From positions 62,001 to 126,000 of the forward strand of contig CAJUKA010000001.1 in the NCBI GenBank assembly GCA_910586585.1: DNA of 64,000 nt, written 5' to 3'. Below, piece by piece: positions 1-7,671 of this stretch. The notes beneath the pieces are model-generated. The model had not been told where the DNA came from. It did no database searches and saw only the letters and a program-made list of their open reading frames with translations. The first letter of the stretch is position 1, and every line of letters begins with the position of its first letter. Source of the DNA: an uncultured Lachnospiraceae bacterium. GTDB taxonomy: Bacteria > Bacillota > Clostridia > Lachnospirales > Lachnospiraceae. A program made the position numbers and the translations under genes.

Positions 1-384
1 ATCAGCCTTACACAGGGAGTAGAGCTCGTTATCAAGGCATTAGAGGAAGCAAAAGGCGGAGAAACATTTATCAGCAAAATCCCATCTTTCAAGATCACAG
101 ACCTTGCAGAGGCGATGGCGCCTGGTATGAAAACTGTAGAGGTTGGCATTCGTCCAGGAGAAAAGCTGCATGAGGTGATGGTGACAGAAGAGGATTCGAT
201 GACAACTTATGAGTATGACAAGCATTTTATCATCTATCCGCAGATGTTCTGGCAGAATACAAAAAAACCGACACCAAGCGGCAAGAAGGTTGCGGAAGGA
301 TTTCATTACTCATCTGGAAGCAATACAGAGTGGCTGAGTGTTGAGCAGCTTAGAGAGCGTTTAAAGACAGATTTGCATGACTGA
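1..384 (+). CDS. pseB: PseB-type UDP-GlcNAc 4,6-dehydratase/5-epimerase, 3' end only
   Basis: The reading frame is open from base 1, so only the last 127 residues of this protein are in the window. They match the C-terminus of the PseB family: a DLAEAMAP segment, then GIRPGEKLHEVMVTEED, the usual sugar-nucleotide end of the extended SDR dehydratases. PseB inverts C5 while dehydrating UDP-GlcNAc, the first step of pseudaminic acid synthesis in the cytoplasm. The NAD-binding glycine motif and the catalytic residues lie upstream of the window and cannot be checked. The next gene is a PseC-type aminotransferase 104 bases downstream, which supports PseB over the retaining dehydratases of the legionaminic route. 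The assignment comes from the visible C-terminal motif plus context. Confidence 0.8.
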   Translation: MSLTQGVELVIKALEEAKGGETFISKIPSFKITDLAEAMAPGMKTVEVGIRPGEKLHEVMVTEEDSMTTYEYDKHFIIYPQMFWQNTKKPTPSGKKVAEGFHYSSGSNTEWLSVEQLRERLKTDLHD

Positions 385-488
385 AGTACTTCTGACATCA
401 AAGATTTGGATTGTACAGAGCATAAAACATTTGTTTCAAACAATCAGGGCTTTTATGATAAAGAACAGTCGTAGCACGGGGGATAAAT

Positions 489-1682
489 ATGGAAAAACCA
501 GCAATTGCCGGAGGCACTCCGGTTCGAGATACAAAGTTAAATTATGGACATCAATATATTGATGAAGCTGATATCAAGGCTGTGACGCAGGTGCTTCAAA
601 GTGAGTGTTTAACGTGCGGTCCCAAGGTGAATGAATTGGAGAAACGGCTCTGTGCGCTGACTGGGGCGAAATATGCGGTTGCATGCAGCAATGGAACAGC
701 AGCGCTCCATATAGCGGCAATGGCGGCAGGACTAAAAAAGGGAGATGAGGTCATAACGACCCCTATCACCTTTGCGGCCTCTGCAAACTGTGCCTTGTAC
801 TGCGAAGCCAGACCAGTGTTTGCAGATATTTATTCAGATACGTATAATATTGATCCCAAAAGTGTACGAGAAAAAATAACAGATCATACCAAAGCGGTTG
901 TAGCGGTAGATTATACAGGACAGGCAGCGGAATTGGACGAGCTTCTTGCGCTGTGCCATGAAAAAGGAATTGTGTTGATAGAGGACGGCGCACATTCTAT
1001 TGGAACGAAATATAAAGGAAAATTTGTTGGAAGCATTGCAGATATGACAACCTTTAGTTTTCATCCGGTCAAGACTGTGACAGGCGGTGAGGGCGGCGCT
1101 GTGTTGACAAATCGTGAAGATTTATATCAGAAGCTTTTGCTATACCGCTCCCATGGTATCACGAAGAACCAAGCGTTTTTCGAACAGGAAAGTCATGGAC
1201 CGTGGTATCATGAGCAGATTGACTTGGGATTTAATTATAGGATTACAGATATTCAGTGTGCGCTTGTATTAAGCCAGCTAGATAAGTTGGAGCAGTTTTC
1301 TGCAAGGCGTAGAGAGATTGTAAAACGTTATAATGATGCGTTTATACAGATGCCAGAGCTATTTGTACAACGGGAGATTCCAGAGTCTGATACTACCAGA
1401 CATTTATATATTCTGCGCATCAACCCAGAACTGCTTACCATTGACCGAAAAGGATTTTTTGAAGCGATGGGAGCAGAAAATATATGCTGCAATGTACATT
1501 ATATTCCTGTGTACTATCATCCATATTATCAGAAGCTTGGGTATCGGCCTGGGCTTTGTCCCAATGCGGAGAAGCTGTATCAGGAGATGATGAGCCTGCC
1601 GCTTTATTATTCCTTGACAGACAAGGATGTAGATGATGTTATTATGGCAGTCAAAAAGATTGTGACCTATTATAAAAAATGA
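489..1682 (+). CDS. pseC: PseC-type PLP-dependent UDP-4-keto-sugar aminotransferase
   Basis: This 397-residue member of the DegT/DnrJ/EryC1/StrS family fits PseC, which adds an amino group at C4 of the PseB product. The PLP lysine is Lys195 in SFHPVKTVTGGEGG, and the cofactor Asp/His segment is IEDGAHSIG. The N-terminal MEKPAIAGGTPVR is the usual start of PseC homologues, and a GGGG Shine-Dalgarno sits seven bases before the ATG. It lies between pseB and pseF in the standard order. Length is normal and no key residue is missing. A 4-aminotransferase for another amino sugar is possible in principle, but the surrounding pse genes make PseC by far the best reading. Confidence 0.9.
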   Translation: MEKPAIAGGTPVRDTKLNYGHQYIDEADIKAVTQVLQSECLTCGPKVNELEKRLCALTGAKYAVACSNGTAALHIAAMAAGLKKGDEVITTPITFAASANCALYCEARPVFADIYSDTYNIDPKSVREKITDHTKAVVAVDYTGQAAELDELLALCHEKGIVLIEDGAHSIGTKYKGKFVGSIADMTTFSFHPVKTVTGGEGGAVLTNREDLYQKLLLYRSHGITKNQAFFEQESHGPWYHEQIDLGFNYRITDIQCALVLSQLDKLEQFSARRREIVKRYNDAFIQMPELFVQREIPESDTTRHLYILRINPELLTIDRKGFFEAMGAENICCNVHYIPVYYHPYYQKLGYRPGLCPNAEKLYQEMMSLPLYYSLTDKDVDDVIMAVKKIVTYYKK

Positions 1683-1783
1683 TGATTTTGAGCCTGGTTT
1701 CTGGTAATCCAGGCTTTTTGTGCATAAATCTGTATTTGAAAAGAAAACGTATTGAATTTAGAAAGGCATGGTTTGAAAGAGCA

Positions 1784-2509
1784 ATGAAAAGAGCAGCAAT
1801 CATAACAGCCAGGGGAGGAAGCAAGCGAATCCCCAAAAAGAATATGAAACCATTTCTGGGGAAGCCAATTATTGTATACAGCATTGAGGCGGCGCTGGGG
1901 GCAGGAGTATTTGATGAAGTTATGGTTTCGACGGATAATGAAGAAATTGCTGGAATAGCGAAACAGGCTGGGGCGAAGGTTCCCTTTTTCAGGAGTGAGA
2001 AGACTTCGAATGATTTTGCAACAACAGCAGAGGTTCTCGAAGAGGTTCTTTTTTCGTATGAGCAGATGGGAATATTTTTTGATGAGGTGTGCTGCCTTTA
2101 TCCCACAGCGCCTTTTGTGACAGCAGATGCGATTCGCAAAGCGATGCAGCTTTTGAAAGAAGAACATGCAGACAGTGTGATTCCTGTGGTGAAGTTTTCT
2201 TTTCCGCCGCAGCGCTGTGTCGTGATACGCGACGGGCGTCTGACACCGAAATGGCCTGAAAATATGGCGAAGCGCTCACAGGATTTGGAACCTTTTTATC
2301 ATGATTGTGGGCAGTTTTATTGTCTGAATGTTGCAAGCTTCAAAAAGCAAAAGGCAATTTGGATGGAAAATGTGGTGCCTTTCGTACAGGACGAAAGCAG
2401 TGTGCAGGATATTGATACGCCTGAAGACTGGAAAATTGCAGAGATGAAGTACAGATTATGGCAATTTGAGTCAGAGCCTCAAATATGCCTTGAACGCAGT
2501 CGGAAATAA
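1784..2509 (+). CDS. pseF: Pseudaminic acid cytidylyltransferase
   Basis: The product (241 residues from this start) activates the nonulosonic acid with CTP to give the CMP-sugar donor. The N-terminal nucleotide-binding motif ARGGSKRIPKKN, then KPIIVYSIEAA, is diagnostic of CMP-sugar synthetases. DIDTPEDW near the C-terminus is the conserved metal/dinucleotide segment. The frame stays open back to an ATG at 1679 that overlaps the pseC stop, but those 35 extra residues are unlike the family. ATG 1784, preceded by GAAAGA, gives the normal N-terminus MKRAAIITARGG, so I chose it. The stop codon lies inside a hairpin that separates it from pseI. Confidence 0.88.
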   Translation: MKRAAIITARGGSKRIPKKNMKPFLGKPIIVYSIEAALGAGVFDEVMVSTDNEEIAGIAKQAGAKVPFFRSEKTSNDFATTAEVLEEVLFSYEQMGIFFDEVCCLYPTAPFVTADAIRKAMQLLKEEHADSVIPVVKFSFPPQRCVVIRDGRLTPKWPENMAKRSQDLEPFYHDCGQFYCLNVASFKKQKAIWMENVVPFVQDESSVQDIDTPEDWKIAEMKYRLWQFESEPQICLERSRK

Positions 2510-2524
2510 AAGATTTCCGACGCG
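2495..2524 (+). other. Hairpin across the pseF stop codon
   Basis: GTCGGAAAT (2499-2507) and ATTTCCGAC (2513-2521) form a perfect 9-bp stem with a 5-base loop. A single-base bulge lets CGC (2495-2497) pair with GCG (2522-2524). No T-tract follows, so this is not a good intrinsic terminator. It may be an RNA processing, stability or partial attenuation site between pseF and pseI. Confidence 0.5.
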
Positions 2525-2562
2525 AGTCATCGCAGTAAGCAGCTCTGACATGGAGGATTAGT

Positions 2563-3606
2563 ATGTTTAAAATTAACGAACGAGTGATAGGAGACGGTGC
2601 GCCTGTCTATATCATTGCGGAAATGTCTGCCAATCATGCAGGAGATATACAACATGCGTTTGAGATTATTCACGCCGCAAAAGAAGCTGGTGCGGACTGC
2701 ATCAAAATTCAGACATATACGCCGGATACCATGACAATCGACTGTGACAACACGTATTTTCACATTGAGAAGGGCACATGGGAAGGCGAAAATCTTTATT
2801 CTTTGTATCAGAAAGCATATACGCCGTGGGAATGGCAGGACAAGCTGCGCGACGAGGCTGCAAAGGCAGGGCTTGATTTCCTTTCAACCCCATTTGATTG
2901 TACTTCCGTGGATTTCCTGGAAGAACTGGGCATTCAATTTTATAAAATCGCATCTTTTGAGCTGGTGGATATCCCGCTGCTTACGTATATTGCATCAAAA
3001 AACAAGCCAATTATCATGTCTACCGGCATGGGATCATTAGAAGAAATCAAGGAAGCTGTGGAAGCGATATATCAAACTGGAAACAGGCAGCTTGCACTGT
3101 TAAAGTGTTCTAGTGCTTATCCAGCCAGAAGCGAAGAGATGAATTTGCGGACGATTGGTGATATGAAGCAGCAGTTTCATATACCTATTGGGCTTTCGGA
3201 TCACTCTATGGGATCTTTCAGCGCAGCGACAGCAGTGGCAATGGGGGCGAATATTATAGAAAAGCATTTCTGTATCAGCCGTACTATCAAAAATCCTGAT
3301 GCAGCATTTTCGATGGAGCCAGACGAGTTTCGCGAGATGGTGAACCAAGTGCGCGAGGTAGAAAAGGCAATGGGTACAGTGCAGTATGGTGTTTCGGAAC
3401 AGGAAAAAACAAACACATGTTTCAGACGTTCTCTGTTTGTCGTTCAGGACATTGCAGCAGGAGAGGTGCTGACACCACAAAATATCAGAAGTATCCGGCC
3501 TGCATATGGATTAAAGCCGAAATACTATCAACAAGTGCTTGGAAAAAAAGCAAAACATGATTTAAAGAGAGGAACACCGCTTTCCTTTGATGATATTGGT
3601 GAGTAG
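2563..3606 (+). CDS. pseI: Pseudaminic acid synthase (NeuB family)
   Basis: PseI condenses phosphoenolpyruvate with the 6-deoxy-diamino-altrose to make the nine-carbon acid. The 347 residues have the usual layout: a NeuB TIM barrel with IIAEMSANHAGD near residue 20, KIQTYTPD, FLSTPFD, YKIASFE, GLSDHS and EKHFCI, then an SAF antifreeze-like domain from about residue 285 (RRSLFVVQDIAAGE). GGAGG six bases upstream fixes the ATG. The FCI(S)RTIKNPDAAFS loop is the PseI type rather than the sialic acid synthase type. It sits between the cytidylyltransferase and the acyltransferase genes. Length and motifs are complete. Confidence 0.9.
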   Translation: MFKINERVIGDGAPVYIIAEMSANHAGDIQHAFEIIHAAKEAGADCIKIQTYTPDTMTIDCDNTYFHIEKGTWEGENLYSLYQKAYTPWEWQDKLRDEAAKAGLDFLSTPFDCTSVDFLEELGIQFYKIASFELVDIPLLTYIASKNKPIIMSTGMGSLEEIKEAVEAIYQTGNRQLALLKCSSAYPARSEEMNLRTIGDMKQQFHIPIGLSDHSMGSFSAATAVAMGANIIEKHFCISRTIKNPDAAFSMEPDEFREMVNQVREVEKAMGTVQYGVSEQEKTNTCFRRSLFVVQDIAAGEVLTPQNIRSIRPAYGLKPKYYQQVLGKKAKHDLKRGTPLSFDDIGE

Positions 3607-3619
3607 AAAAGGGATGAGA

Positions 3620-4105
3620 ATGGACGTATATTTGCGGGAAGCACAAATACAGGACAGAGACTTGCTTTTTCAATGGGCAAATGATGCTTTGGTGCGTCAG
3701 AATGCCTTTCATACAGAGCAGATTCCATACGAAAATCATATTAAATGGTATGATAATATGATGCAAAATCCCTTCGTGTACCAGTATATTTTGTGTGATG
3801 GAGAATTGCCAGTCGGACAGCTTCGCCTGGATATCAAAAAAACAACAGCAGTGATTGATTATAGCATTGCGCAAAATAAACGGGGCTTGGGACTTGGATA
3901 TCAAATCATTATGCTGGCAAAAGAGAAAGTAGTATCAGAAATAACGAGTGTTACTGAATTGATAGGCCAGGTAAAATATGGAAACACTGCATCAGAAAAA
4001 GTGTTTGAAAAGTGTGGCTTCCATAGAATAGAGAAAGCAGAGTACATTGAATTTGCGTGGAGCACGAAAGGGGCGGAATATGAAGATCATAATTGCAACA
4101 ATTAA
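3620..4105 (+). CDS. pseH: PseH-like GNAT N-acetyltransferase
   Basis: This 161-residue GNAT has the family start YLREAQIQDRDLLFQWAND, an acetyl-CoA loop around KRGLGLGYQ, and the C-terminal N-x-A-S-x-K-V-F-E-K-x-G-F motif. Its position between pseI and pseG, and its length, point to PseH, which acetylates the C4 amino group of UDP-4-amino-4,6-dideoxy-AltNAc. Earlier in-frame ATGs at 3587 and 3614 exist. ATG 3620 has an AAAAGGG Shine-Dalgarno at proper spacing and gives the normal N-terminus. The gene overlaps the next one by 26 bases, suggesting coupled translation. Because a formyltransferase-like gene follows, the acyl group actually transferred is uncertain. Confidence 0.7.
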   Translation: MDVYLREAQIQDRDLLFQWANDALVRQNAFHTEQIPYENHIKWYDNMMQNPFVYQYILCDGELPVGQLRLDIKKTTAVIDYSIAQNKRGLGLGYQIIMLAKEKVVSEITSVTELIGQVKYGNTASEKVFEKCGFHRIEKAEYIEFAWSTKGAEYEDHNCNN

Positions 4106-4811
4106 GGAATGGAATATTGTGCGGGCACGCAGGCTAAAAGAACAATACCAGGGAATACATGAGGTTTTGATTGTAACCCAAAAAGAGGAATTGACCTATG
4201 AGGCAGTGTGTCAGTTTGCTCCGGATTATATTTTGCTGCCGCACTGGTCGTATTATATCGTGCCACAAATAACAGATCAGTGGGAATGTGTTGTTTTTCA
4301 TATGACAGATTTGCCGTATGGCAGGGGAGGAAGCCCACTTCAGAACTTGATAGTGCGCGGACACAAAGAGACAAAAATATCTGCGATAAAGGTGACAGAA
4401 GTATTAGATGGCGGGCCGATTTATATGAAGAAACCGCTTTCTTTGGAAGGCAGTGCGCATGAAATTTTTGAGCGGTGTGCGGACATTATATTTGAGGAAA
4501 TGATACCTTGCTTTTTGAAAGAAAAAATAATACCTATACCACAAGAAGGGGAACCAGTGCTGTTTCGGCGCAGAAAATCGCAGGAAGGAGAGTTGCTTCC
4601 TGAAATGTCGCTTGAAACGTTCTATGATTATATCCGAATGCTGGACGCAGAAGGGTATCCGCGCGCATTTCTGGACTATGGACCATATCGGCTGTGTTTT
4701 GAAGCTGCACAGCTTGCAGAGGATGGAAGCACACTTGAGGCAAAAGTAACATTTCACAGGATGGATAAAAATAATGCAGCTTGCGGTTTTGAAAGCGGCA
4801 GGGAGGATTAA
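4080..4811 (+). CDS. Formyltransferase-like protein of the nonulosonic acid module
   Basis: The 243 residues resemble the catalytic domain of the methionyl-tRNA / ArnA-type formyltransferases that use N10-formyl-tetrahydrofolate. The segment FHMTDLPYGRGGSPLQN, with His74, and VLDGGPIY, with Asp110, align with the catalytic His and Asp. In E. coli Fmt and ArnA an Asn lies two residues before the His (N-x-H). Here that position is Val72 (VFH), so the triad is incomplete. The C-terminal half is not a tRNA-binding Fmt domain. The likely role is N-formylation, or another C1 acylation, of the diamino sugar or nonulosonate. ATG 4080 is preceded by AAAGGGGCGG, and an earlier in-frame ATG at 4047 lies within the preceding gene and looks unlikely. 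Confidence 0.65.
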   Translation: MKIIIATIKEWNIVRARRLKEQYQGIHEVLIVTQKEELTYEAVCQFAPDYILLPHWSYYIVPQITDQWECVVFHMTDLPYGRGGSPLQNLIVRGHKETKISAIKVTEVLDGGPIYMKKPLSLEGSAHEIFERCADIIFEEMIPCFLKEKIIPIPQEGEPVLFRRRKSQEGELLPEMSLETFYDYIRMLDAEGYPRAFLDYGPYRLCFEAAQLAEDGSTLEAKVTFHRMDKNNAACGFESGRED

Positions 4812-4812
4812 A

Positions 4813-5502
4813 ATGAAGACAGTTTTAGTAGTGGCAGCGCATCCAGACGATGAGGTTCTTGGAATAGGAGGTACAGCAGCACGCCATGCCGCAGAGGGCG
4901 ACTTCGTATATGCGCTGATTTTAGGGGAAGGACAGACATCGCGCGGCGCACATCGGGAAGATGTTGACAGTGCGGTGGTGGACGCACTTCACAAAAATAC
5001 GCTGGAAAGCGCCAAAGCGATTGGGTTTCGTGAGGTTTTTTTTGCAAATTTTCCAGACAACCGCTTTGACCATGTAGATTTGTTAGAGATTGTAAAAGCA
5101 GTAGAGCAGATCATTGCTAAACTAAAGCCGCAGATTATCTATACGCACTACAGCGGCGATTTGAATATCGATCACCAATATACAGCACGGGCTGTACTGA
5201 CTGCAGCAAGGCCGATTGGAAATTACTGCGTTAAGGAAATTTATGCTTTTGAGACACTATCCTCCTCAGAATGGAATTTTGACAGCAGTATGCAGCCTGC
5301 GTTTTCTCCCAATGTATTTGTAGACATTACGGATTACTATGAGAAAAAGGAACAGGCAATGAACTGCTATGTATCAGAACTTTGTCAGTTTCCGCATCCT
5401 AGGAGTTTAGCAGGAATGGATGTGCTCTCCAAAACACGCGGTATGGCCGCAGGAATGCAGCGTGCGGAGGCGTTTTTGCTGATTCGGAAAACAGTGTTTT
5501 AG
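4813..5502 (+). CDS. PIG-L / LmbE family N-deacetylase
   Basis: A 229-residue zinc-dependent deacetylase of the PIG-L/LmbE family. The metal motif AAHPDDE (His10, Asp12, Asp13) is at the N-terminus and the third ligand, His121, is in NIDHQYTAR. Family members remove N-acetyl groups from GlcNAc-type sugars and sugar conjugates. Set between a formyltransferase and pseG, it plausibly deacetylates one nitrogen of the Pse intermediate so another acyl group can be added; this is inference. GGAGG precedes ATG 4813. The gene follows the formyltransferase stop by one base, so the two are probably translated together. No signal peptide is visible, which fits a cytoplasmic nucleotide-sugar or CMP-sugar substrate. 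Confidence 0.75.
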   Translation: MKTVLVVAAHPDDEVLGIGGTAARHAAEGDFVYALILGEGQTSRGAHREDVDSAVVDALHKNTLESAKAIGFREVFFANFPDNRFDHVDLLEIVKAVEQIIAKLKPQIIYTHYSGDLNIDHQYTARAVLTAARPIGNYCVKEIYAFETLSSSEWNFDSSMQPAFSPNVFVDITDYYEKKEQAMNCYVSELCQFPHPRSLAGMDVLSKTRGMAAGMQRAEAFLLIRKTVF

Positions 5503-5527
5503 AGAACGTGATATAGGGAGGGACACA

Positions 5528-6553
5528 ATGCTTTATATTCGTGCGGACGGCAATACAGATATCGGTATGGGGCATGTGATGCGCTGCCTCTCGATTGCAG
5601 AGGCAGCGGCGGATTTGGGCTGTTCTCCTGTTTTTATAACAGCAGATAACGGCTGTCTTTCTATGATTGAAGAGCGGGGATTTCGGGCAATTGTGCTAAA
5701 TACAGATTACAGAGATATGTTGTCAGAGATTCCGCAGCTTAAAAAAATAGTAAAACAACAAAAAGATATGATTCTGATTGACAGTTACCAGGCAGATGAT
5801 GCATATTTTGATGCAGTCAAAGAGTTTGTGCAAACAGCATGTCTTGAAGATATGGGGGTGCCGCATCCAGTGTGTCTGCTGATTAATTATAATATCTATG
5901 CACCGCAGCTTGCGGACAATTATAAAGAGTTGGAAGACGTACTTCTGGGCATTCAATATATGCCGCTTCGCAAGGCATTTCAGGCGCCTTGCGAATATCA
6001 GATAAAAGATAAAATAACTGATGTTATGATAACGACAGGAGGAAGTGACCCGTATTTTGCAGCAGCGGCGTTTATGGATGCTATTTTGGCGGATACATTT
6101 TTGTCCAAACAAAAGATAAACTGGCATATTGTCAGTGGTCCGTTCAATCGTTTTGCAGAGGAGCTAAAAAATAGGTATCAGTCCTGCAAAAATGTGTGTA
6201 TTCATGAAAATGTCAAGGATATGCGCGAACTGCTGCTGCAAACAGATGTGGTGCTCACTGCCGCAGGAAGCACAGTTTACGAGGTCAGTTCACTGGGAAT
6301 TCCAATGATTGTATTTTATTTTGCAGAAAATCAAAGACAGGGGGCATGTGCCTTGGCAGAGCTCACGCAGATTGTGAATGCAGGGTGTTTTGCAAAGAAT
6401 AGCCAGGCGGTGACGGACAAGGCAGTGAAGGCGCTGCACCAGTGTGTTGCGGAAAAAACGTACAGGGAGCGTTTATACGAGCAGGAAAGGCAGCTTGTAG
6501 ATGGGAAAGGCGCACAGCGTATTGCCAAAGCGCTGATGGACAGGACAATATAG
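5528..6553 (+). CDS. pseG: PseG UDP-sugar hydrolase
   Basis: PseG removes UDP from UDP-2,4-diacetamido-2,4,6-trideoxy-L-altrose, giving the free sugar used by PseI. The 341-residue protein starts with RADGNTDIGMGHVMRC, the PseG signature with the catalytic His16. It continues with a GT-B type fold: ITTGGSDPYF in the middle and LTAAGSTVYEVSSLGIP in the UDP-binding half. In many Firmicutes PseG is fused to the GNAT found here as a separate gene at 3620. GGGAGG precedes the ATG. It is the last gene of the contiguous pse module, and 10 bases separate it from the acyltransferase gene. Confidence 0.88.
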   Translation: MLYIRADGNTDIGMGHVMRCLSIAEAAADLGCSPVFITADNGCLSMIEERGFRAIVLNTDYRDMLSEIPQLKKIVKQQKDMILIDSYQADDAYFDAVKEFVQTACLEDMGVPHPVCLLINYNIYAPQLADNYKELEDVLLGIQYMPLRKAFQAPCEYQIKDKITDVMITTGGSDPYFAAAAFMDAILADTFLSKQKINWHIVSGPFNRFAEELKNRYQSCKNVCIHENVKDMRELLLQTDVVLTAAGSTVYEVSSLGIPMIVFYFAENQRQGACALAELTQIVNAGCFAKNSQAVTDKAVKALHQCVAEKTYRERLYEQERQLVDGKGAQRIAKALMDRTI

Positions 6554-6563
6554 GGGGCTTGTG

Positions 6564-7652
6564 ATGGCAGAAAAAAGACAACGGCACTTGGGCTGTGAAC
6601 TGCTGCGTATGACTGCGATGATAATGATTGTATGTCTGCACTATCTTAGCAAAGGCGGGCTGCTAGGCAGTCCGTCAAGAGCGGATATGACAGTAACAGG
6701 CTATACGATATGGTTTGTTGAGGCACTGTGCTTGGTGGCAGTAAATGCCTATGTGCTATTAAGTGGTTATTTTGGAGCCAATACGGCGCCGAAAGATGTC
6801 ATAAAAAGAGGAATCCGTATATGGAGGCAGGTGTTTTTTTATTCGATGGTGATTGGGCTTACTGCCATGATAGCAGGCATACAGCAGTTTGACCTCTATC
6901 AATTTTTTTCGTATTGTTTTCCGATTGTGACGGAACATTATTGGTTTGCGACTTCGTATCTGATTCTTTGCTTGTTTATGCCTTTTTTGAATGCAGGGAT
7001 TGCGCATCTTGGCAAAAAGGATATACAGCTTTTGACAGCAGGGCTTTTGGTTCTTTTTTGTATCTCCAAGACGGTGATTCCCATGCAGCTTCCCTGGGAT
7101 AAATATGGGTATGATGGGTTCTGGTTTGTGGTCTTGTATCTGACAGGCGCATATCTTGGGAAGTACGAGACGAAATGGGTACAAGCCAGATGGCACGCAG
7201 TACTTCTCTATCTTTGCAGTGTGACAGCAATCTTTGCTTCTTTTTTTATTCTGCGTATGGTTTTTCTCAAAACAGGCAAACTTGAGAATATGATTTCGTA
7301 TGGCTATACTTATAATTTTTTAGCCTGTTATACAGGTGCAGTGGGGATTTTTCTGGCATTTGCAAAGAGCAAGGCAGGGGGTGTTTTGGAGCGTTTTCGG
7401 AGACCAATAGAACAAATTTCCGGCGCTTCGTTTGGTGTTTACCTGATTCATGAGCATATGAATTTTCGGGCTGTGTGGCCTGCGTGGTTTCATTGCAAAG
7501 AGCAGATTGACAATTCTGTTGGGGGGCTGCTGCTTCATATGATCTGCACGGTATTTGCGGTGTATGTGGTTTGTACACTGATAGAAATGACAAGAAAAAA
7601 GATTTCCAGCACGATCTTTGGAGAGAGAAAAAGAGGTTCCAAGAGTATATGA
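6564..7652 (+). CDS. Acyltransferase-3 family membrane protein (probable O-acetyltransferase)
   Basis: This 362-residue polytopic protein has about ten hydrophobic segments. The N-terminal ELLRMTAMIMIVCLHY carries the conserved His (His26) of the acyltransferase-3 family (OafA, WecH, NodX type). These enzymes move acetyl or other acyl groups onto surface sugars at the membrane. A GTG directly precedes the ATG; I chose ATG 6564, with AGGGGG upstream. The target may be the nonulosonic acid or another residue of the glycan; the sequence does not say. The gene shares a tight transcription unit with pseG and the next membrane protein. Confidence 0.72.
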   Translation: MAEKRQRHLGCELLRMTAMIMIVCLHYLSKGGLLGSPSRADMTVTGYTIWFVEALCLVAVNAYVLLSGYFGANTAPKDVIKRGIRIWRQVFFYSMVIGLTAMIAGIQQFDLYQFFSYCFPIVTEHYWFATSYLILCLFMPFLNAGIAHLGKKDIQLLTAGLLVLFCISKTVIPMQLPWDKYGYDGFWFVVLYLTGAYLGKYETKWVQARWHAVLLYLCSVTAIFASFFILRMVFLKTGKLENMISYGYTYNFLACYTGAVGIFLAFAKSKAGGVLERFRRPIEQISGASFGVYLIHEHMNFRAVWPAWFHCKEQIDNSVGGLLLHMICTVFAVYVVCTLIEMTRKKISSTIFGERKRGSKSI

Positions 7653-7671
7653 GAAAGAACAGGGAGGAAAC

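Noticed and set aside
1670..2167. Minus-strand open frame of 165 codons
   Set aside because: Opposite pseF, which has full family motifs; no ribosome site.
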